DNA of 64,000 bases from Paenibacillus sp. USDA918EY. Lineage in GTDB: Bacteria; Bacillota; Bacilli; Paenibacillales; Paenibacillaceae. The stretch lies in assembly GCF_009870825.1 (NCBI RefSeq), contig NZ_WTWY01000002.1, positions 124,001 through 188,000 of the forward strand, in the 5' to 3' direction. Positions 34,609 through 43,768 of this stretch are shown piece after piece (within the stretch, counting starts at the first letter, position 1; each line of letters begins with the position of its first letter). A program made the translations under genes and the position numbers. The notes beneath the pieces were generated by a model. It was not told the DNA's origin. It searched no databases and saw only the letters and a program-made list of their open reading frames with translations.

Positions 34609-36033
34609 TTATTGCGTCACCGCCCCCGCCCTCTTCTGGGCGTCATCGAGAATCGCTTTCACGTCGCCTTTCGTCATCAAGGCTTTTACGACGGCGTCTC
34701 CCCAGATTTGCCATGCTTTCGAATTATCCTTGGCGAACGTCGGCAGCCCCTGCACGTTTCCGCCCATCGCCTGGTAATGGGTGTAGAGCTCCGGATGTTC
34801 TTTTTTGTACGTATCGGATTCCGCGATTTCTTTCAAAATCGGAGAGCGTACGTTGGAGTCGGCGATAAGCTGCTGAACGTCCTTGCTGTACATGGCCCGA
34901 ATATATTCGAATGCCGCTTCTTTATGCTTGGAATCCTTCGGAACCGAGTGGAATGCGGCGCCGATCGTAATGTTGCCGGCTTTGCCGTTTGGCGACATCG
35001 GAATCGGCGCCATGCCGACATCGATCTTTTTGTCTCTCGCCTGCTGGGACTGCCACGGTCCGTCGATAATGTAAGCGAGCTGCCCTTTGTACCAGGCATC
35101 GAAATAGGTGCCTTCGTTCGTATTCACCATCAGGCCCGGAGCGTTGCTTGCATTCAAGTCCCGAAGCAGGGTGACCGTTTCGACGTTGGCGTCGCTGTTG
35201 AACACCGGTTTGCCGTCCGCGGCAAACGCCCCGCCGTTGATCATCATCAGCGCGCCATAGCGCAGGTAACCGCCGAAGTTCGCTCCGGCGTAAACGCCGC
35301 CGCCGTAAAATTTGCCTTTGCCGGCTTCCGTCACCTTTTTCACGTTGTCGGCCAGCTCCGCCCAGGTGGCGGGCGCTTTGTCCGGATCAAGACCGGCCTG
35401 CTTCACCAAATCTTTGTTCCAAAACAGGCTGCTTACTCCCGGCTGCGCGGCTAGGCCATAGATTTTGCCGTTGTACTCCATCGGCTTCCAGGCGGCATCC
35501 GCCACGTTTTTCCGGATTTCGTCCGCCATGTCGTCCGGGAACGGCTCCAGCAGTCCCTGCTGGGCGAAGCCGTTCATCTGCGTCTCGCCGACGATGATAT
35601 CCGGCATATTTTTGGCGAGGAATCCCGCGGTTTGCTTTTGGATCAGCGGTTCTCCCCATCCCCAGTCCTGCATGTTCACCTCAATGTTTTTTTCCTTCAT
35701 CAAGTTGTACATGATCGTCTGATAGTGAAGGCCAAACGCATCCGCCGGAAACTGCTTTCCGGGCGTATACGCCGTATCCAGCCCTTTCCCTTTCAGCTCC
35801 TTCTCTTTGGGCGCCAGCAAATCTCCCAGCTTTCCGGTTCCAACGTTTGTCGCCCCTTCCGTTAACACCGTAATCGTCGTGCCCTGCGCAGGCGTCGTTG
35901 TATCCTTAGATTCCGGTTTCTCCGCCGGCGGACTTTCGCTTACCTCGCTTTTTCCTCCTCCGCCGCCGCAACCGGCCAGCGCCGCAATAAGAAGCGCGGA
36001 TATTCCCCATTTAGCTGCTGTTCCGAATTTCAT
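34609..36033 (-). CDS. Sugar ABC transporter substrate-binding lipoprotein
   Basis: 474 residues. A lipoprotein signal MKFGTAAKWGISALLIAALAGC ends at the lipobox LAGC, followed by a Gly-rich and Ser/Pro/Thr-rich linker. The mature part has the extracellular solute-binding family 1 pattern: IIVGETQMNGFAQQGLLEPF, GKIYGLAAQPGVSSLFWNKDLVKQAG, and IDGPWQSQQARDKKIDVGMAPIP. ATG at 36033 follows GGAGGG. Together with the two upstream permeases it forms an oligosaccharide importer that needs an ATPase encoded elsewhere (MsmX-type). The substrate is unknown; the nearby GxGYxYP and DUF4965 genes suggest a complex glycan. Confidence 0.92.
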   Translation of the reverse strand: MKFGTAAKWGISALLIAALAGCGGGGGKSEVSESPPAEKPESKDTTTPAQGTTITVLTEGATNVGTGKLGDLLAPKEKELKGKGLDTAYTPGKQFPADAFGLHYQTIMYNLMKEKNIEVNMQDWGWGEPLIQKQTAGFLAKNMPDIIVGETQMNGFAQQGLLEPFPDDMADEIRKNVADAAWKPMEYNGKIYGLAAQPGVSSLFWNKDLVKQAGLDPDKAPATWAELADNVKKVTEAGKGKFYGGGVYAGANFGGYLRYGALMMINGGAFAADGKPVFNSDANVETVTLLRDLNASNAPGLMVNTNEGTYFDAWYKGQLAYIIDGPWQSQQARDKKIDVGMAPIPMSPNGKAGNITIGAAFHSVPKDSKHKEAAFEYIRAMYSKDVQQLIADSNVRSPILKEIAESDTYKKEHPELYTHYQAMGGNVQGLPTFAKDNSKAWQIWGDAVVKALMTKGDVKAILDDAQKRAGAVTQ

Positions 36034-36118
36034 ACGAATCCCTCCATCGTAAATGAATTGAATCAATTGAATGAAACGTCATCAGCCGTATGTAGCTTTT
36101 AAAACGAATGGGCTGCGA

Positions 36119-37045
36119 TCACCCCTTAATGCCCGTATTGGCTAACCCTTGCACGATGTACTTCTGGAAAAAGAAGAAGATCAGCAAAGCGGGAACGGTC
36201 GTACCCAGGCCCAGCGTAATCATCATCGGATAGTTGGGAGAACCGCCGGGGCCTACGGCCGCGGACGATAACCGCGTAATGGCGGAAGGCAAGGTCTGCA
36301 TGTGGTCGCTGGTCGTATAAAAGAATGGGGTCGCAAAGTCGTTCCAGGTGCCCAGCGCCGTCGTAATGGCGATAAAGGCCATGATCGGCATCTGCAGGGG
36401 CAGCAGGATCTGGAAAATGACCCGGAGCGTCCCCGCACCGTCCATTTTCGCCGCCTCGTCCAGTTCGAACGGAACCTTTTCAAGCGACTGCTTCACCAGA
36501 AACATCCCCATAATATTGATCGCAGGCCCGCCCAGGAGATAAACCCACCAGGTATCGAGCAGCCCTGTGCCTCCGGTAAATATGTCGTTTCCGCCGGCAA
36601 ACGGCCAGCGCGCAAGCTGAAGATAGGTCGGAATGAGAGCGATGGTGCCCGGAATCATTTGCGTCGCCAGCAGCGTCAGAAACAGCGCATCCTTCCCCTT
36701 GAATTTCAATCGGGCGAATGCATATCCGGCCAAAAACGAGGTCAACATGGCAAAAAACGTGCTGTATAAGGTGCGGTAAAGCGAGTTCATAAAATACATT
36801 CTGGTCGAAGTATCCGACGAGCCTTTAAACAAAACGAGGTAATTATCCAAAGTTGCATGTTTGGGAATCGGTAAAAATCCGAGAACGGTGGTCGTAAATT
36901 CGTCTTTCGTAAAAAAGCCGGCCAAAATCATGAAGATGAGGGGATAAAACAGGACAAGCCCGACGCCGGCCAACACCAGATGCGCCAGTACATGGCTCAG
37001 TTGCAGCTTTCGCCTCGGCGATGAATGCGCGGATACAGAAACCAC
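36119..37045 (-). CDS. Carbohydrate ABC transporter permease (MalG type)
   Basis: 308 residues with six TM helices. The EAA loop is in VPFELDEAAKMDGAGTLRVIFQILLPLQMP, which contacts the ATPase. GTG at 37045 is preceded by GGGAG. The gene begins 3 bp after the stop of the partner permease and precedes the binding-protein gene. Confidence 0.92.
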   Translation of the reverse strand: MVSVSAHSSPRRKLQLSHVLAHLVLAGVGLVLFYPLIFMILAGFFTKDEFTTTVLGFLPIPKHATLDNYLVLFKGSSDTSTRMYFMNSLYRTLYSTFFAMLTSFLAGYAFARLKFKGKDALFLTLLATQMIPGTIALIPTYLQLARWPFAGGNDIFTGGTGLLDTWWVYLLGGPAINIMGMFLVKQSLEKVPFELDEAAKMDGAGTLRVIFQILLPLQMPIMAFIAITTALGTWNDFATPFFYTTSDHMQTLPSAITRLSSAAVGPGGSPNYPMMITLGLGTTVPALLIFFFFQKYIVQGLANTGIKG

Positions 37046-37048
37046 GGT

Positions 37049-37993
37049 TTACGCTCCCTTCTTTAAAGGTATCGTGTTGCTTCGATCGGCTTTCGTGGAC
37101 CTGCGGTAATAAAGAACGGTGGCCGTGAACACGATGACGGCCATGATGAGCGAAGAGGCCCCCGCCATGCCGAGGTTGAAATCCCAGAAAGCGTCGCGAT
37201 AGATGCGGAAGACCAGCACTTCCGTCTGCCCGTAAGGACCGCCGCCGGTAATAAACATGACCTGCTCGTATATTTGGATCGCTCCGATCAGGCTGGTGAT
37301 CACGATGTAAGTGGCGATCGGCTTCAAGCCGGGAATGGTCACGTACCTCAGCTTCTGTAGTCGCCCCGCGCCGTCAATTTCGGCCGCTTCATACAAGGAT
37401 ACGTCCACGGATTGCAGACCGGCCAGCCAGATCAAGGCCGCGCCCCCGACCCCCTTCCAGACGGAATAAACCACGATCCAAAACACGCTCCAGCCGGTGG
37501 AAAACTGCCAAATGATCGGCTCATGCCCGATCGACTTCAGGAAGTTATTGATGACCCCGTTGCTTGGATCAAGCAAAATATTAAAAATCTGGGTCGTGGC
37601 TACCGTAGACGTGACGGCCGGAATATACCAAATGGACCGGTAGATGCCCTTGCCGAACAGCGGCATATTCATCAGGAGCGCGGCGCCGAATCCCGCCAAA
37701 AGCGTTACCCCCGAAACTAGGCCTCCCATCCAGATGGACCGCCATAAGGCGTTGTAATATAGGGGGTCCTCGAAAAAGCGGATGTAGTTGCCCAGCCCGA
37801 TGAACTTCGGCTGCCCCTGGATGCCGATCCATTCGAAGAAACCGAGAATAAAGCCGAACAGCGTAGGAAAACCGGACACGACAAGCCACCAGAAAATCAT
37901 CGGCCCGAGGATCGCCGTGGCGATCAGGGCATCGCGATGCCGTACGAGAAAGCGCTTTAGTTTTGTTTGTTTGAATGGAACGGTTTGTTCCAT
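37049..37993 (-). CDS. Carbohydrate ABC transporter permease (MalF type)
   Basis: 314 residues with six TM helices and the EAA loop in VDVSLYEAAEIDGAGRLQKLRYVTIPGLKP. I chose ATG at 37993 (MEQTVPFKQTK), with GGGAGG seven bases upstream, over an earlier in-frame ATG at 38011. First gene of the importer operon, directly behind a consensus promoter at 38028-38056. Confidence 0.92.
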   Translation of the reverse strand: MEQTVPFKQTKLKRFLVRHRDALIATAILGPMIFWWLVVSGFPTLFGFILGFFEWIGIQGQPKFIGLGNYIRFFEDPLYYNALWRSIWMGGLVSGVTLLAGFGAALLMNMPLFGKGIYRSIWYIPAVTSTVATTQIFNILLDPSNGVINNFLKSIGHEPIIWQFSTGWSVFWIVVYSVWKGVGGAALIWLAGLQSVDVSLYEAAEIDGAGRLQKLRYVTIPGLKPIATYIVITSLIGAIQIYEQVMFITGGGPYGQTEVLVFRIYRDAFWDFNLGMAGASSLIMAVIVFTATVLYYRRSTKADRSNTIPLKKGA

Positions 37994-38021
37994 TTCTCCC
38001 CCTCCCATCATCCTATATGCA

Positions 38022-38056
38022 ATATCAAATATATATAATATTACTATTCATGTCAA
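38022..38056 (-). promoter_or_regulatory. Sugar transporter promoter with a candidate operator
   Basis: Minus-strand TTGACA (38056-38051), 17 bp, TATATT (38033-38028). The 13-mer ATATCAAATATAT (38022-38034, plus strand) covers the -10 and recurs exactly at 41615-41627 in the promoter of the GxGYxYP gene. Confidence 0.7.
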
Positions 38057-38070
38057 TTGCTTTTCGGCAC

Positions 38071-38104
38071 AAAAAAAACCCTGAAACCAAGTTCAGGGTT
38101 TTTT
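38071..38104 (-). terminator. Terminator of the GntR/LacI-type regulator gene
   Basis: AAAAAAAACCCTGAA pairs with TTCAGGGTTTTTT, with a long T-run on either strand. Confidence 0.85.
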
Positions 38105-38125
38105 GGAGTCCAAACGATAGGACAA

Positions 38126-39343
38126 TTACTTTTTGGCAGGGCCCGTTGAGGATCTTTCGACCAGCTCGGGCTGCATGATCAATTTGCTGTATTTGACGGC
38201 CGGATTCGGGTCTTCCAGCAGCCGGATCAAAATTTCGGCCGCCTGCCTTCCCATCCTGTACTCCGATTGGGAAACATGCGTGAAAAACCCGAATTCGTCA
38301 TACCCCGAAGACGGGTCGTCAAACGTAAGGATCGAAATATCCTCCGGCACTTTCAGGCCGATTCTTTTCGCAATGTTGAAAATATACACGCCCAACCGGG
38401 CGTTAAGCGTAACATAAGCCGTTGCCATTTGGTTTCGGATAAACCGGTAGAGCGGGTGCGCCTCGTTGATTTCGGAGTAGTCCACCTTAAAGTCCGTCAA
38501 AATAAGCGCCGGGTTAATCATCGCTCCCTTTTGCTTCAATGCCTCCATGTAGCCGGTGATCCGGTCTTCGACGGTGATGGTGGGAAGCGGCGTATCCGAG
38601 CAAATGGCGATATTGCGGTGGCCCAGATCCCAAAGACGGTTCAGCGCAAGCTTCGCGCCTTCCAGGCTGTCCGTGCAGACGAAATTCGTTTCCACGCCGG
38701 CAAGGTAGCGGTCGATCAGCACAAACGGATAATTCCGCATTTTGAGCGCGAGAATTTCTTCGTTGTAGGTCTCCGCATCGGACGGGAAAATAATGAGCCC
38801 GGACGTGCCCGTCGACAGGCATTCCAAAATCAGGCTTTTTTCGGTTTCGATCGAGTTGTTGCTGAGGACGATATGCATATGGTATCCATGTTTGATCAGC
38901 ACCTCGTTGATGCCGGAGATAAGGCGGATCGCAAAAAAATCTCCCAGCGTCGGGATGATCAGCACGATCTTTTTCTTCCTTGGGCCGTCCCCCCCCTGCT
39001 CCGGATACATGGACCCTTCATGCCCGCCGTCCCTTAAAACCGGAAACACCCCATGCCCTCGTTCATCCTGCATCGAGGAAGATGCCGGGGCGTGTTTGCC
39101 GCCGCTATAGGGCTCGCCCGCGATCCCCTTCACGAAGCTGCCGCGGCCGGGAATGCGATAAAGCCATCCCTCCTTGGCCAGCTGGCCCAGCGCCGTCGCG
39201 ACCGTAATCCGGCTGACCTCGAACTGCTTCATCAATTCTTTTTCCGAAGGGATTTTATCGTTAATCTTCAATTTCCCCGTCGATATTCGGTCTTTAAAAT
39301 AATCCTGAATTTGAATATATAAAGGCTGTCGATCATTTTGCAT
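38126..39343 (-). CDS. GntR-HTH/LacI-sensor transcriptional regulator (AraR-like)
   Basis: 405 residues in two parts. An N-terminal GntR winged helix (IPSEKELMKQFEVSRITVATALGQLAKEGWLYRIPGRGSF-type sequence, residues 30-68) is followed by a Ser/Gly/His-rich linker. From about residue 125 comes a LacI/PurR-like periplasmic-binding-protein sensor (IVLIIPTLGDFFAIRLISG, HIVLSNNSIETEKSLIL, GHRNIAICSD, ISILTFDD). This fusion is seen in AraR-type repressors. It sits between the transporter and the GxGYxYP gene on the same strand and is the best candidate to bind the shared 13-mer in their promoters, with a sugar as inducer. Confidence 0.88.
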   Translation of the reverse strand: MQNDRQPLYIQIQDYFKDRISTGKLKINDKIPSEKELMKQFEVSRITVATALGQLAKEGWLYRIPGRGSFVKGIAGEPYSGGKHAPASSSMQDERGHGVFPVLRDGGHEGSMYPEQGGDGPRKKKIVLIIPTLGDFFAIRLISGINEVLIKHGYHMHIVLSNNSIETEKSLILECLSTGTSGLIIFPSDAETYNEEILALKMRNYPFVLIDRYLAGVETNFVCTDSLEGAKLALNRLWDLGHRNIAICSDTPLPTITVEDRITGYMEALKQKGAMINPALILTDFKVDYSEINEAHPLYRFIRNQMATAYVTLNARLGVYIFNIAKRIGLKVPEDISILTFDDPSSGYDEFGFFTHVSQSEYRMGRQAAEILIRLLEDPNPAVKYSKLIMQPELVERSSTGPAKK

Positions 39344-39458
39344 AGTGAATTCTCCCTAAAACGCTATTCTGCATCATCATTTCAGTATATCATTCATGTC
39401 TTTTAGCATCAATTTAGCGAAATGACGGTCCAGCGGATCAGCATCCCAACGTTACTCC

Positions 39459-41474
39459 TTATTCCTTCGCCCCTAACGGATCGATCGGCAGGCGGCTGTT
39501 CTCGCGGATCAATTCGAAATAAACGTCGGGCCGTACGACAACGATGTCCTTATTCTCTTTAAGCTGGCGATAGGCATTGACGAAGCTTTGATAATGAACC
39601 TCCCATGGATTCGCCTGGATGCATACGAAGAGAGGGGAGCGACGGTCCCAAGTTTCGATCGCTTGCTGTACCGGGAAAATAAGATCCCCTTCCGAAGCGC
39701 CGTACACCACGTTCAGCTCTTGGCCGGGCATCGTGTTGTTGTAGGTCGCAACCGCTCCGGTGCCGCCCTGGGAGGTAAAACCGAGCAGCGACGGGGCATT
39801 GGCCGCAATGCTGTTACCGACGTTCGGATTCGTTTCGCCCTTGACCGTGTTCCATACGGTTAATACCCGCAGCCCTGCGCGCTGCATATAATCGTCCGTC
39901 CGGGCAAAAAAGCGGTCCAGCCCCTTCTCATCCTTCCAGAAATTCGGGTACGTGTATCCAAGGCCCGACGGGCCGGAAATGAGCGCGTCGTTTTCCGTCG
40001 CCGTCCTGTGAAGGACATCCAAAATGCCCGGCATCGCATCGACCATCAGCGGCGATACGGTCCAGCCGATCGGCACTTCGCCCCGGTTCGGCAAAAACCA
40101 TAACTTGCTGAAATAATGCTCCATGTACTGCAGGTTATCCCCGTCGCTCATGATATAGGAAACGTATACTTTATTCTCCAGCGGCGGTTTCTGCGGGATT
40201 TGGGCCGGCGCAATGGACCGTGAGGTGCCGCTGAGCACGGACAGGTTGGAGGAATAATCCGCCGCAACGGTTGCCAGCCCGAACTCCGACGTTTTCGTTA
40301 CCCCTTTCCCTTCATCAGGCCACCACCCGACGTATAACCCGCTTCCGTAAGGCATGTCTTTCATGAATTTGTTCAGGAGCGCCTCTTCCTCCGGGATGTC
40401 CGGATTGAGCCACACGACCGCCGCCTCCATCCCCATGGCGTAATCCCTCAAAAACGTTTTGATGTCAGGGGTCAAACCGACAAGAACGCGATGGGTCGTT
40501 TGCGGCCAATACTTCTCGTACAGAAATTCGTATACCTCGATATTCGTTTTGAATTTTCCGCGCAAATCCTCCGAAACGGGAAGACGGTAAGGATCGCCGG
40601 CGAGTTTGCCTGCAAGCGAAGGCGAAACGACGATGGCGTTTTCCAAGCCGGCGATGGTCGTCGCCAAATTGTACGTATCCGCCACGTCCGGATCGTAAAC
40701 GATCATGCCGCGAATTTCGTCCTGGTATTTGGACAAAAGCTCCCAGTTGTCTTTTACCTTCCGGTATTCGAGCCCGAGCGCGGTCAGCCATTTCGTGCCT
40801 TCGTCGCTGCGGGTGTCGTCGTAAATACGCGGCTTGGTTTTGTTGACCACTCCCTTCACGGTTTCGAACATGGCGACGTCTTCTTCCCTCGCTGGCGAAC
40901 CGATCTGGACGTCGTACAGTTTCAGCGTCGATTTCCCGGTCCAGGCTACGCTGATTTCGATCTCCCGCCCCTCATCCGGGGAAGTGAACGGAACCGCGAA
41001 CTCCTGCGATGCGTTTTCGTTCCGAAAATCCCAATTCGTCGCTTCCAAGGAACCCAACACCGCCCCCGTCGACGGCTCGCGGATTTCCAGCTTGGCCACG
41101 CTTCCGTTTTCGTCCGCAAACCGGTCGACGCTCATGCGAAACACTGCCTGATTGTCGCCTGCCGGTACATCGGCGATCCGCGGGACGCGCAGCATGACGC
41201 CCGTTTTATCCGCTCCCGCCTTGGCAAGCCAGCCATCCCCGTCCGCCGTTCCGGTCTGATGTTCGTATTCCGCATCTTCCGCTTCGTAGACCAGCTTGCT
41301 GCTCAAGTTAATCAGATCCAGCGTCGCCGCAGGCTCCGGGAAAGACGGCAACGCCTGATCTTCCGGCCAACGGATCCCCTCCTTTTTCTCGGGCCACATC
41401 CAGTAGCCGGCGGCAAAAATGGCCGCGGCCAGCGCGCATGACATGATGCCAATGCCGATGGTTTTCCTTGACAA
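39459..41474 (-). CDS. GxGYxYP-domain secreted/anchored protein
   Basis: 671 residues. TTG at 41474 has GGAGG seven bases upstream; it opens LSRKTIGIGIMSCALAAAIFAAGYW, an uncleaved-looking signal anchor. A beta-rich segment (EAEDAEYEHQTGTADGDGW, residues 60-190) resembles a carbohydrate-binding module. The C-terminal half carries the family motif SGLGYTYP (GxGYxYP) and SYIMSDGDNLQYMEHYF. The family is thought to act on carbohydrates, but no reaction is established to my knowledge. It probably acts outside the cell on the glycan imported by the neighbouring transporter. Confidence 0.85.
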   Translation of the reverse strand: MSRKTIGIGIMSCALAAAIFAAGYWMWPEKKEGIRWPEDQALPSFPEPAATLDLINLSSKLVYEAEDAEYEHQTGTADGDGWLAKAGADKTGVMLRVPRIADVPAGDNQAVFRMSVDRFADENGSVAKLEIREPSTGAVLGSLEATNWDFRNENASQEFAVPFTSPDEGREIEISVAWTGKSTLKLYDVQIGSPAREEDVAMFETVKGVVNKTKPRIYDDTRSDEGTKWLTALGLEYRKVKDNWELLSKYQDEIRGMIVYDPDVADTYNLATTIAGLENAIVVSPSLAGKLAGDPYRLPVSEDLRGKFKTNIEVYEFLYEKYWPQTTHRVLVGLTPDIKTFLRDYAMGMEAAVVWLNPDIPEEEALLNKFMKDMPYGSGLYVGWWPDEGKGVTKTSEFGLATVAADYSSNLSVLSGTSRSIAPAQIPQKPPLENKVYVSYIMSDGDNLQYMEHYFSKLWFLPNRGEVPIGWTVSPLMVDAMPGILDVLHRTATENDALISGPSGLGYTYPNFWKDEKGLDRFFARTDDYMQRAGLRVLTVWNTVKGETNPNVGNSIAANAPSLLGFTSQGGTGAVATYNNTMPGQELNVVYGASEGDLIFPVQQAIETWDRRSPLFVCIQANPWEVHYQSFVNAYRQLKENKDIVVVRPDVYFELIRENSRLPIDPLGAKE

Positions 41475-41605
41475 CTCGCTTCCTCCTTTGTGCACATGGT
41501 TACGCCCCACCCGCATCTATTCGGGAAATGCAGCGGATTTGCACGGAACCGACAGATTGGACGAGACGGATGATCTGCGACATCATTTTCCATTCCTTAA
41601 ATGCA

Positions 41606-41634
41606 ATAATAAATATATCAAATATATTAGTCAA
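41606..41634 (-). promoter_or_regulatory. GxGYxYP gene promoter with palindromic operator
   Basis: Minus-strand TTGACT (41634-41629), 17 bp, TATTAT (41611-41606). The spacer is the inverted repeat AATATATCAAATATATT (41612-41628), containing the 13-mer shared with the transporter promoter. Confidence 0.7.
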
Positions 41635-41653
41635 ATCTTTTTTTGAAGCCGCA

Positions 41654-41683
41654 GCAAAAAAAGAAGACGATCCTCAAGGATCG
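41654..41683 (-). terminator. Terminator of the DUF4965 gene
   Basis: CGATCCT/AGGATCG perfect stem followed on the minus strand by TCTTCTTTTTTT. Confidence 0.8.
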
Positions 41684-41708
41684 CCTATCGTTCAGCCATG
41701 GTCGTTAT

Positions 41709-43637
41709 TCACTTGTGAAATTTGCATATTTCCTTGTCCATGAGAAGTTTAATGAATAAACCGCCCTGCACCGACCGGTTTTGGAAATTCACCATTTTCG
41801 CGTCGGCCGTCGAATAAAAATCGGTCATCGGCACGCGGCTTTCCGACCGGTCATACGCATGCCACAGGCGGTCCACGATGGACGTGAAATCCTCCTTGTT
41901 ACCGCAAAGCGTGGCGCTCCACACCAGCCAATCGGATTTGGTATACGTGTTGCGGTTATCCAGCATGAGCCCGTACGGGCCGGAATGCTTTTCGATATAG
42001 GCTTTCGTCTCCGCCCTGAACGCATCCTCGGGGAATAAACCCAGTCCGAAGATGCGGTCCCAGACCGCATTGTATTTCATGCTGAAGGAGCCGGGCCGGT
42101 CAAAAGCGAGGCGGAACGTTCCGTCTTCGTTGGCGGCCATATCCAGCCATTTTTCCGCCATGGACGCGGCAACTTCCATCAGTTGCTCCGCCTTTTCCCC
42201 ATTCCCTGCCATGCGGTTCAAAATGGAAAAGCCGGCAATCCCCATGATGGCCTTGATCGACAAATTGCAGTTATGAGCCAAATGCCCCGCGAAATCGTCG
42301 GTGCACAGCTGATTATCCGGATCCACGCCGTTTTGGATCAAATAATTGCACCATGTTTCAAGATGGCTCCAATGCTCCCGCGCAAACGAAACGTCGTTTT
42401 CCGCAATCGCGACGGCCGCCGTGCAAATGAGCATGTTGCCGCATTCCTCCACAGGCATTTGCCACGTCGGGCATGTGCCATGGCTGTACACCTGCCCGTT
42501 GAGGAGCGGGTACGTACCTACATCATGCGGAGCAAAGTCATAATGCCAAACATCCGTCCCGGCATATTTGAAAATCGGTCTAAGCATGCCCTTCACCAGC
42601 TCCGGGTTGTAGATCAAAAATTGCGGGATGGAAGGGTAAGTCACATCGACGGTAGCCGCGCAGCCGTTACTGAAATTTTCCTTGGAGATAAATAGCACGT
42701 CCCCGTTCGGGTCCGCGCAAATTTTATGCGCCGCGGCCGCTTGCCGGTAGGCCAGGGATACCAGCTCTGCGTACTTTTCGCTGCCCGCTTCCGCGGCTTC
42801 CCGATACAGCTGCGACGAAAACGTCTCGCATTTCCCATATAGATCGCCGTACTCTCCGAGCGCCTGCTTGATCGCTTCTTCGATGGTTTCCCCGTCTTTT
42901 CTCCAATAGGCATCCAGCGGCTCATGGAAATATTCGATGGATTTGATATCGTCATAAGCGACGGCAATCAGCCCTTCCGAACGATCTTCCGTATCCAGCG
43001 GGACCGATAGCCCAATCGTATGGTTCACGGTGCCGTATTCGTTGGTGGCGGCTGCAGCGGTCACAGCGGCATGTTCATGATTCGAAGCGAGATAAAGGTA
43101 CCCCCAGTTGATTCTAAGGTCATCTCCGCATTTGGTTAACATCCGCTGAATTTTGCTCCCCACCCTGCCGCAGGCAAATCCCGGTTCGCTGAGATCGGCG
43201 TACACGGTCGGAAACTCGTATTTCAAATTTTGGCATAACTCGTCATCCACCGTGATGGTGATCCTTGCATCATGCTTTTTCCCGTCATTTGTTCCGGCTT
43301 TCACGTGAATGTACGATACCGGCCTCGACATCCGCTTCAAATCATCCATCAAAAGAGGCGTAGTAAACGTCACTTCCAGCCGGATCTCATCGCAAGCAAA
43401 ACGGTACCGGGTGGAAAGCGCCGTCATGTCGAGGCCCATTTGCTCCATTTTCACCGCGTTTGGCTTCAAGCCCATAAAAACATATTCTTTGCCGTCGACC
43501 GATGCGGTGCCGATCATGCGATGGGGTTGACCCGTCCAATGTTTGGTGTCCGATTCATTCAGTTTGTCCCCCATCGACCAGACGGAGAAATAAGGATCGA
43601 CGGTAATCAGCGGAACGGCCGGAGCGCGCAGCTTCAT
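41709..43637 (-). CDS. DUF4965/glutaminase A-like family protein (possible glycosidase)
   Basis: 642 residues starting MKLRAPAVPLITVDPYFSVWS, the typical opening of DUF5127/DUF4965 proteins (V-D-P-Y-F-S-x-W-S). The central YPSIPQFLIYNPELVKGMLRP and HDVGTYPLLNGQ blocks and the C-terminal FDRPGSFSMKYNAVWDRIFGLGLF block follow. Some homologues are annotated as glutaminase; others group with alpha/alpha-barrel glycoside hydrolases. There is no signal peptide. In this setting a glycosidase acting on imported sugar is more likely than a glutaminase, but that is inference. GGAGG lies near the ATG at 43637. Confidence 0.82.
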   Translation of the reverse strand: MKLRAPAVPLITVDPYFSVWSMGDKLNESDTKHWTGQPHRMIGTASVDGKEYVFMGLKPNAVKMEQMGLDMTALSTRYRFACDEIRLEVTFTTPLLMDDLKRMSRPVSYIHVKAGTNDGKKHDARITITVDDELCQNLKYEFPTVYADLSEPGFACGRVGSKIQRMLTKCGDDLRINWGYLYLASNHEHAAVTAAAATNEYGTVNHTIGLSVPLDTEDRSEGLIAVAYDDIKSIEYFHEPLDAYWRKDGETIEEAIKQALGEYGDLYGKCETFSSQLYREAAEAGSEKYAELVSLAYRQAAAAHKICADPNGDVLFISKENFSNGCAATVDVTYPSIPQFLIYNPELVKGMLRPIFKYAGTDVWHYDFAPHDVGTYPLLNGQVYSHGTCPTWQMPVEECGNMLICTAAVAIAENDVSFAREHWSHLETWCNYLIQNGVDPDNQLCTDDFAGHLAHNCNLSIKAIMGIAGFSILNRMAGNGEKAEQLMEVAASMAEKWLDMAANEDGTFRLAFDRPGSFSMKYNAVWDRIFGLGLFPEDAFRAETKAYIEKHSGPYGLMLDNRNTYTKSDWLVWSATLCGNKEDFTSIVDRLWHAYDRSESRVPMTDFYSTADAKMVNFQNRSVQGGLFIKLLMDKEICKFHK

Positions 43638-43768
43638 TTCAATTCCTCCTGTTTTCGCTTTGGATTCGGTATGTTCGCGGGTCCTCTCTCGTTGATTATG
43701 GTTTAATTTATCATGGTATATGGCGTAATATAATAGGAAATATCATAACAAATGTGAGGATTATCACC

